A stretch of 64,000 nucleotides of DNA from Anniella stebbinsi (lineage: Eukaryota > Chordata > Lepidosauria > Squamata > Anniellidae): assembly GCA_029215795.1 (NCBI GenBank), contig JARDYH010000002.1, positions 300,111,973 to 300,175,972 on the forward strand, given 5' to 3'. Position numbers and translations under genes: made by a program. Position 1 is the first letter of the stretch, and each line of letters opens with the position of its first letter. Below, one piece after another: positions 56,745 through 64,000 of the stretch. Below the pieces are notes generated by a model, which saw only the letters and a list, made by a program, of their open reading frames with translations, did no database searches and had not been told where the DNA came from.

Positions 56745-58845
56745 ACAGATATGGCTATGGGACAAGATCCAATAAAATCCCTGTGCATCTACTGCCTATA
56801 ATAGGGGAGTTCCCTTCAACATACTTAAAATGTTCTTTGGATCCCAGACATGTTTGACTAAATACATAACAATGTAAGTGGATGTGTGCAGCCAAAATAG
56901 TATGTATACAAACTAAGGGTGCAATCTACTTGAAAGATGTTCTGTGCAAGGTCTATTGAAATAAAGTGAATGGCACAAGCACATACTTCACACAGAAGAC
57001 GTTTCCAGTAAATTGTGCCTCAAGGAAAAGACAGACGTTTGAGTTCACCCAGTTTCAAACGTTTTTTTCCTTATGGAATCCAGATGAAGTCATCTTCAAG
57101 ATGTATCTATTTGAGTTTGAATAGTAAAAGAGAAGCTATGTTCTCCTCTGCATTTTACCTTTAAAGGCACCCTAAAAATAATGTTAAATAAAAAAAAATT
57201 AAAAAATCACATTATAAGGTTCCCAAGTCACTAAATTAATTAATCTGATTTTAAGCGGATGCAGTCTGCAGCTTTTAACTGAGAAAAACAGTTCAAGGTC
57301 TTCAAATTATACTGTTCTTCTGACCTGATTCACACCTTCTATTAATAATCATCAGACAATTGCATTGAATGCATTCAACAAACCATTAGCTGTAGAAATA
57401 CATATTTTGGAGTTCTTCTTCAAATGTACATTATATTACACTTATATTAGGGTTAATGCATAAATGCCAGTTCTTTTATAATGAATCATACAAGAACAGC
57501 AATGTACTCAATACAATCTGTCTCTCTCCAAGGTGGCTAGGCTTGTATGCTCATTGTTTCTCCTCAGTGAGCCCCACTCACACCACTCTTGCTGACAGGA
57601 AGGCTGGATTGAAGAAATGGTAGAAAAACATGAAAGCAAATACATGAACGTATTAAAGGAAGTATTAAGAGACATTGGCTGTACATTCTGCCTCCATTGC
57701 AAGAGACTTTCTTTCATCTACTCTGTGAGATATAAGGTTCTATAGCATTTTAAACACCACTTCATAAAATATCCTTCTGAAAAGTAGCATTGCCTCTTTA
57801 GACAGCTGCCTGCCACTGGAAAATGATGTTAGCATTAGGGAGAAGTTATAGGCAACAGCCCAGAAAGAGTGGTAACCCCACAAAGAAGAACGTTTCATAC
57901 AAGGAAACCTTAGTGAAAAGCCTAGGCATGTGGATGCTTTTATAGAGAAATAATACATACACACTCTATTTATGTTATTAAAACATTGCAGGTAGGCAAG
58001 GATGGTGTAATTTATCTAATGCTCTTTTATATTTATGCTTCCTTGGGTTTCATGCCATTTATTAAGTTTTCAGCCTTGCCTGCAGCAAAAGGATAAACAA
58101 AAGCAGATGTGAGGCTCTCCTGTTTAAAGGGCCTGCCAACCTCCTGCAATGCATATAACCAGCTGGGAATGACTGATTGCCATCATTTCAACATTTGCTG
58201 TTCAGTTTGCGCTCTCCTCCCCTAATAATCCCTGGGTCCCTAGCCATACTTTAGACTGCTGTGTCCCATTTACTACTGCATAAGTAGAGCTTCTGAAATA
58301 GGACTTGGGCACTTCTACCATTACATGAACCGAAATAGCTAGAAGATCATCCTACCTATCTCTTTACACCAAGGTAAATGGTGCCATACCCAATCATATT
58401 AAAATTGTTAGTTCAACAAAGCTAGGACTAACTGCTTCTGTGGACCCAAAGGTCTGTGATAAGACACCCTGTCATGAGAAATGGACTTTCTTGGTTCCTT
58501 CTCACTAAAGCACACTGCACTCATTGAAACCTGCTCCTAGGCATTATGGAATTATCATGAACAGCACAAGATCTGTGGTCAGGGCTGTAGAAAAAAAGGG
58601 GGGGATTCCGCACCAATTGGGAGAAAACCAACTTATGTAAGTGGACATGGCTTTCTGCTTGCACCGACTACCACTGGATATGAGCTATAGTTTATCCATT
58701 TCCAGATTATACAGAGCCAGAAGTACTGTACAAGTTGGCAGTGTCTTCTCATGAACACTGTTTCCTTAATCGCTGCAAGAAAGTATGGAATAATTATGGA
58801 ACTGTTTTTTCTCTCATTAAACCAGAACAACACAGAAATCGTAAA
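56450..58845. other. Mostly unassigned; (ATT)n at 56698-56743
   Basis: Apart from about 15 ATT units, no repeat family was recognised. 58020-58240 is repeat-free with balanced composition and looks like possible conserved non-coding DNA, an impression only. Confidence 0.45.
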
Positions 58846-58848
58846 ATT

Positions 58849-58933
58849 TATCCTATGCATGTTGACTCAAAAGTAAGTCCTAATATGTTTAATGGGGTAT
58901 ATTTCCTTCATAAGTGTTTTAGGATTGCAGCCT
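58849..58933. mobile_element. Palindromic MITE, relative of the 6.4 kb copy
   Basis: Left 'atcctatgcatgttgactca' with 'aagtaagtcct'; right 'taggattgcagcc'. Middle is decayed. Confidence 0.65.
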
Positions 58934-59094
58934 GGATGGGGCTGTGTGTGAAGACATTACAAAAAAGAACTAGAGAACACTAAAGTTACAGACAAAAGTG
59001 CAACCACAGTAGAATTTGAAATGTGCTAACCCACAGTGCTAACAAGCTACTGAAGACTCAGAAAAGCAAGCTATCATACCACAAAGAACAAAAG

Positions 59095-59780
59095 GGCTGT
59101 CTGCACGTAACACAGAAAATCATGGGTTAATGCTGGGCACACTCCACAGCCTTTTTGAATACTGAAGCCCAATCAGGGTAATCGGGGGTTACTAGGTGAC
59201 ATCCAAACCCCAACACTGGCTGGTTTCAGACGACACATTAGGCAACCGAGGGGGAAATAGAATACTGACAGTGTGTTAGGTAGGCGGTGCTCCACACACG
59301 ACATGCTGCAACTCCGGTCCTTGTGCAGCTGAAAGTTTTGGCGGCCATCTTGGTTGCTACGTCTGCTCCCCCTCCCTCAGTCCCCCAGCTGTCTCCCAGC
59401 ATGCACCACGAGTTTTGCTAGCTGTATAGAGCAGCCGGGGGTTTTCGGCTGCTCCGGCCGGCAGAACTCTATGACCAAACGGAATAGTCCACTGAGAGGG
59501 GTTGGTTGGTTTCAGACAACACTTTAAACAATGAGCTTCGGGGTAAACAACATGCAAACCCGTTGTTTCTGTCCGATGCTTAATTGGGCAGAATAGCATA
59601 CCGTCAGTTGTGTGTGCATGGTGTGTAACCCTCCACACGACACAATAAGCAACACAACTGACGGTTGCCTCTTCCCCCCTCTGTTGATTATTGTGTCGTC
59701 CGAAACCAGCCATTGTATGTTAACCATGAGTTAAACAACACGAAGTTAACCTACTTGTTTAACCTACAATTAACCTATAG
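59095..59780. mobile_element. Possible outer MITE around the 59.2-59.7 kb element
   Basis: 'gtctgcacgtaacacagaaa' with 'atcatgggttaatg' on the left, and inverted 'tcgtgttgtttaactcatgg'-type text on the right (59715-59770), suggest an older MITE split by the 59217-59712 element. The match is weak. Confidence 0.35.
59217..59712. mobile_element. 496-bp MITE with TGGCTGGTTTCNGACGACAC ends
   Basis: Left TGGCTGGTTTCAGACGACAC and inverted right TGGCTGGTTTCGGACGACAC differ at one base and both continue into CAACNGAGGGGG; the match extends about 38 bases. GC-rich interior, with a second 'ggttggtttcagacaacact' at 59503-59522, suggesting that part of an end was duplicated internally. No transposase frame; the 118-codon minus frame is a shadow. 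No target duplication seen. Confidence 0.8.
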
Positions 59781-59782
59781 AC

Positions 59783-59932
59783 CTGGTTCACATGTAACAA
59801 CAACTGACCGTTTGGATTTAGATGTCACATAGCAACTCACGATCAGCACAACCAAATGGCCACAGAATGTGCCTGGTACACGCCACAGCAAATCTTGCAT
59901 TAATTTGCCGCTGTTATGTGTGAACTTGTTAC
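59783..59932. mobile_element. ~150-bp MITE (CCTGGTTCACA family)
   Basis: Left CCTGGTTCACATGTAACAAC and inverted right 'acaagttcacacataacagc' are related. Interior contains 'gtcacatagcaactcacgat'. Confidence 0.6.
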
Positions 59933-59934
59933 TA

Positions 59935-60185
59935 ATGCTCTTCCTCTTTCTGGAGTCACTAGATGGTCTATTTGATTCTTTTATTATTAGAAAAGATAAT
60001 GATTTTTCAAGGACACTTCCTAAAGCAATTCCATGGCTAACACGTTAACACAGTGGATTCACAATTATTCCCTTTTTGTACAATACACTTCCACTATTAC
60101 CACTGGGCTTTAAAACCTTATGGTCATTAAAATAATTGCCTGCCTGCCTGACCAACTGCCTGCCCACCCACCTCTCTCTCTTTTT

Positions 60186-60244
<59 letters not shown>

Positions 60245-60420
60245 ACTCCCACCACCACCACTTTAAATGACATCTTCCCCTTCCAAAATAACTACTTATT
60301 GCTTCTTCTGAGCACTTGACAGATTTCCTACTTTGACATCTTTGTCAGGAGAATACAATGGGATAACTCTGCATACACCACCCTGACCACCTAGGAGAGA
60401 GGGACAGAAACTAAACAGAG
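59935..60420. other. Unassigned; (CT)n-(CA)n microsatellite at 60190-60246
   Basis: A compound run of about 30 bases CT then 26 bases CA. Nothing else recognised. Confidence 0.75.
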
Positions 60421-60426
60421 ACAAGC

Positions 60427-61405
60427 CTGTTCACATGTCACGTTAACCTATGGTGGCTTATAAACTGTGCACAGTCAGTTATTTTGCAAATCACCTACTG
60501 TGCCCCGAACAGCAGATTGAATAAATACATTACACAGCTTAGGGTTGTTTCCCTCCCCCCGCTTGTGCCTCCTCTCCTTGTAGTCCTCCTATCCAGCTAG
60601 ACAGGTATCGCAGCTTCTTTTATTGATTTTCAAGCCTTTGCCAGATTTCATTTCTATGCCAGTGTGCAAAGAAAGTGGGGCTCTAACTCCTTGAAAGTTT
60701 GCAGAAATGGAATAAAATTTAATATCCAGATTTCCTTTATGGATAGCCACCACATGCACTATTAGATAAATGCAGGTCTTCGCATTTTCATGAGAAAATG
60801 AGAATTAATCCACATGTGAAGCAACCTGTTTGCTTCCTTTCCCTTCCCACTCCAAACCCTTCCTCCTCTGCTGAGTTGAGAAGGGGTGGCCTGACTGGAA
60901 TGGAGGGATGTTTACACTACACCAAAATTGAGGGGGACTCCTACCCCTTGAAAGTTGGCAGGAATGGGAAGAAATTTAATATACAGGTTCTCCTTATGAA
61001 AAGCCACCACATGCACTACTGGATAAATGTGGCACTTTGCATTTTCATGGAAAAGTAAGGATTTACCCACATGTGAAACTGTTTGGGAACTGCACAGGAG
61101 GAGAGGACCTCTTTGGAGTTGGAAACACAGCTGAATATGGCAGGAAAACAAATTTGCTGAGAGATTATTTGAGAGAAGCAGAGTGGCAGCAGAGATTTTG
61201 GCTCAGCAGCTCTGTATGCAATCTCCATAAGCCATGCTGGTGCAATACACAACACGCTAACCCACCATAGGTAAAATAATGCTTACTGCAGAGCGTGGGC
61301 TGCCAGGGAAGCTTATTTGGGGAAAATAGCTCACAGACAACATGCTAAACCATCATGGGTTATATAAACCATTGTGGTTTATTTAACCCATTGTAGGTTA
61401 ATGTG
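60427..61405. mobile_element. ~980-bp MITE-like element with internal 157-bp direct repeats
   Basis: Left 'ctgttcacatgtcacgttaa' continues into CCTATGGTGG; the right end inverted reads 'ggtttggatgacacattaac' continuing into CTACAATGGG. Inside are two direct copies of ~157 bp (60675-60831 and 60927-61084). No transposase frame. The right boundary is approximate, and the unit could instead be two neighbouring elements. Confidence 0.55.
60675..61084. repeat. Two ~157-bp direct repeats 252 bp apart
   Basis: 60675-60831 and 60927-61084 share 'ccttgaaagtt', 'aaatttaatat', 'agccaccacatgcactact'-type text, 'ggataaatg', 'gcattttcatg' and 'cacatgtgaa' in order, with about 80% apparent identity by eye. 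The spacer is 95 bp. Confidence 0.85.
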
Positions 61406-61409
61406 TCAT

Positions 61410-62750
61410 CCAAACCATCAGAGATATCACTCTTATTGTATGGCATGGAGGAGTAAAGCTGCAATGTTTCAGGTAGCAGACACTTTAGTGGGTAAAGCAT
61501 GGGGAGAGCGGTCCCACCTCTTCTAGGTGTACCAAACACTGGACTAGAATCTCCCAACAAAACTATTGGTTCATTTTTTAAAAAATCAAATATTTTTTCA
61601 ACTGAACTTTCCTCAAAATAAGGAAGCCAAGTATAGCTTATTAAGATGCACCACTGCAAAATGTTAAGCACTGCATTTGAAATGTAACCCTGCAACACTA
61701 TCTTAACTGCACTGGCACAAGAAATCTCAGTTATTACAACAAATTGGGAATTCCCTGTGTCATTGCAGGATCAGATTGTGAATTGTAAAGTTCCAGAGAG
61801 GATCAATAACTGTCAGAGTGAGAAGAAAGTGAGCACTAAATTCATTCGCCTTTCATCTGCAACAAATAGAACAGAAAAATCTGATGGATAACAGAACCCT
61901 CCATTTCTATAGCATACTTGTTGAACTAGACTAGCAGCACAGAGATGATTCTTGACACGTGCCTCTGGAGATCCAAAAGCAATTACTCAAGTCTTTACAA
62001 ATAATAGCAATACAAATACATAGATGTGCACACACAGCTATGGAAATGAATGCTAGTGGACCAATTTCCTAAATCACAACCCGTGTGTACTTTACACACA
62101 CACACACAAATACATTAAGAACTGGATAAAATAACATAATCTGATGGCTTCGTTTTATGTCCAGCATAGTATTCATTTTATGTCTGGCACAGTATTGGTA
62201 TTTATTTATTTTTTACAAACTATCCCAATTCTATTTCATCCAATTAAAAATAAAACAACAAAATATATACTTTTAAAATCCATATTTATGGTCAAGAAAA
62301 AATGGAATTAAATACATTTCTTAGCAAATATACAAACTTTGAATTTATTTATTTTTGGGGACAATTCAAGTGGCTTTAGTACCTCAGCTTTTGTATTTAT
62401 CTTGACATTGGGAAAGCAAAGGCGAGAGCAAATTTTCATTACATGCCTTACTCTATGACATATTTTAGTCATACTGTCATAGTTCAAGGCTTACACACTT
62501 CCCTTCAACTGCTGACCCAGAATACTAAAGCATGCAATGTTATAATCTGGAGGGTTTTACCTTGCCATGTTTTCCTGATAGAGTATCCTGCAAATAATCA
62601 CAAGATGTGGAAAGGAAACACATCTCTCTTGCAAAAAGAATGTCTCTTTCTTGCAACAACAACAAAAAAAAGCAGATACCATTTAACTTCAATGTCCCAA
62701 TTAGCCTAAGAGCTTACTGTCGATACAGTTACGTATGCTGACAGGTACTT
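61410..62750. other. Unassigned AT-rich sequence
   Basis: Open frames 61360-61698 (-) and 62443-62709 (+) lack motifs. A short (CA)7 occurs near 62095-62108. Confidence 0.45.
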
Positions 62751-62754
62751 TCAG

Positions 62755-62935
62755 AGAATAACAAGCACATATATACTTTATAGTGTTCTTGTTGTAAACC
62801 TTACAACAACCCTTTAAACTAGGTCAGTATTATCAACACCAATACAGATTATAAAGTTCATGGCTGAAGCAAGATTTAAAGTGGAGATTTCGCACTGACA
62901 CTTTTAGCCACTATAATATGCCAGTTTAACATTTT
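62755..62935 (-). mobile_element. Decayed MIR-like SINE
   Basis: 'aaaccttacaacaacccttt', 'aggtcagtattatcaac' and 'cactgacacttttagccact' follow the reverse-complement MIR order (compare the SINEs at 15.5 and 40.5 kb). Strongly diverged. Confidence 0.5.
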
Positions 62936-64000
62936 GCAAATTTGCTCATATATTATGTAAATAGAGGTGAGCTATGGGGTCAACTATCAGAAACACTAAA
63001 CTGGTCTGCATGAGATAACACCAGACTGCATGAAGTAAGTTATGGTAACATTAAGTTCCATAAGCATGCCAAGATTTACCATAGCCAATTTATAAATTAA
63101 GAGATATTTCTGTTACAATCCAAAACTCTACCACCATCCCAAAAGAACCATAAATGACTACATTGATTTAACATAATATTTTGCATCTTATAAAATGTGT
63201 GGGTTTTGTTAAGATCAAATTCTAAATGCAAAATTAATTGCTACCTACCCAATTCCGAAAGTGCTAGAAATTGTGGCACATGCTTTCCTCCCTGGCTTCT
63301 AGTTCTATGATGCAGATGCCAAATTCAATTTACTTAATACAAGTTCCCTGTTTGGTGATCCACTTAAATCATATGTCCTGAGACCTCTGAGATATAAGCT
63401 TGCACGTTAATCCTCAACACATTTGCTTGGACACCAGTGACACTCTTTTCTTTCTTTAAGAGGTACTTCCAAGTAATTGATCCTAGGTTCTTAGGCTACA
63501 GTCCTGCACTACATGTATTTAGGATTGAACTTCTACATATATAGTGGGGCATATTTCCAGGTTATGCATAGAATTTCACCATGCATCCAGATTTGCTTTT
63601 GCATGTGTAACAGGCCAAACTAGCATATTCATGCTAGCCATTCCTTTTCTTTCCTTTAGAGTTGTATGACATTTGCTTCAGTCAACAACGCTACCTCATG
63701 TGGCAAAGAAATGTAACACATTGACAGAATTTTTTTATTTGCTCCCTGTCTGTGTTCACATCGATTCTTTTTATGCCACTAATTAAAATGAATCTGCTTG
63801 GTGAAAATATATGATCAAAATGTACATTTTGGGATTGAAGCATGGATAATTAAATTGGTACTGCAAAAGAATATATGAAATCACCATCCAAAGCACATTA
63901 GCCAACTTCTGATAATGGAGTATTTTTATTGAGACAAAATTTTCAGCCTTATACCATTCATTGTAAAATATAAGATTTTAAAAAAGAACCCCAAATGTGG
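62936..64000. other. Unassigned to window end
   Basis: AT-rich. 63490-63580 has faint similarity to the GGATTGCAGCC palindromic family. No gene recognised. Confidence 0.4.

Noticed and set aside
1..64000. CRISPR array, prophage, operon or plasmid system
   Set aside because: No regularly spaced repeats, dense coding or bacterial signals; the window is vertebrate-type non-coding DNA.

Overview
The window looks like intergenic or deep intronic DNA from a vertebrate, most likely a sauropsid and probably a squamate (lizard or snake). It is about 60% A+T, has no credible host exon, and is littered with decayed transposable elements typical of reptiles: L2-clade and CR1 LINEs, tRNA-derived/MIR-like SINEs, many non-autonomous hAT-like and palindromic MITEs, and abundant (CA)n, (GA)n, (AAT)n and (AAAT)n microsatellites. 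No prokaryotic operon, CRISPR array, plasmid or phage feature is present. No host protein-coding gene, canonical tRNA or rRNA gene could be supported. The species and neighbouring genes cannot be told from the sequence alone.

Layout. 1-5 kb: a degraded L2-like LINE (minus strand) split by a small hAT MITE, AT-rich unique DNA, then a 403-bp hAT-like element with an 8-bp target duplication. 6-8.1 kb: a Harbinger-like palindromic MITE, then a 1.4-kb hAT-like element with a perfect 8-bp target duplication and internal tandem duplications. 8-13 kb: mostly unique DNA, microsatellites and short LINE tails. 13.3-17.3 kb: LINE 3' UTR, a MITE nested in another MITE, a SINE, and a minus-strand CR1 reverse-transcriptase fossil interrupted by an L2-type tail. 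20.9-25.8 kb: LINE tails, a tRNA-SINE and a foldback hAT MITE. 26.5-27.1 kb: a possible solo LTR. 27.9-31.6 kb: palindromic MITE, LINE 3' ends, and an L2 fossil retaining endonuclease and reverse-transcriptase fragments with a second L2 inserted in it. 32.6-34.4 kb: the most striking object, a 1.34-kb foldback hAT-like element nested in a MITE with a perfect 8-bp duplication. 37-41.9 kb: further MITEs, L2 and SINE copies. 41.9-45.2 kb: quiet unique DNA. 45.3-47.5 kb: the longest LINE open reading frames, an L2-clade reverse transcriptase with YADD box, broken by frameshifts and stops. 47.5-64 kb: more MITEs (one containing an L2), LINE tails and long stretches of unassigned AT-rich DNA.

The elements do not work together as a pathway. 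They record layered insertion: at least six insertions within older insertions can be read here, giving a relative chronology. Nothing seen makes a convincing undescribed functional system; the best leads are the foldback hAT element, the variable MITE families sharing TTCNGACRACAC-type or CCTGGTTCACA-type ends, and several repeat-free stretches that might be conserved non-coding DNA.
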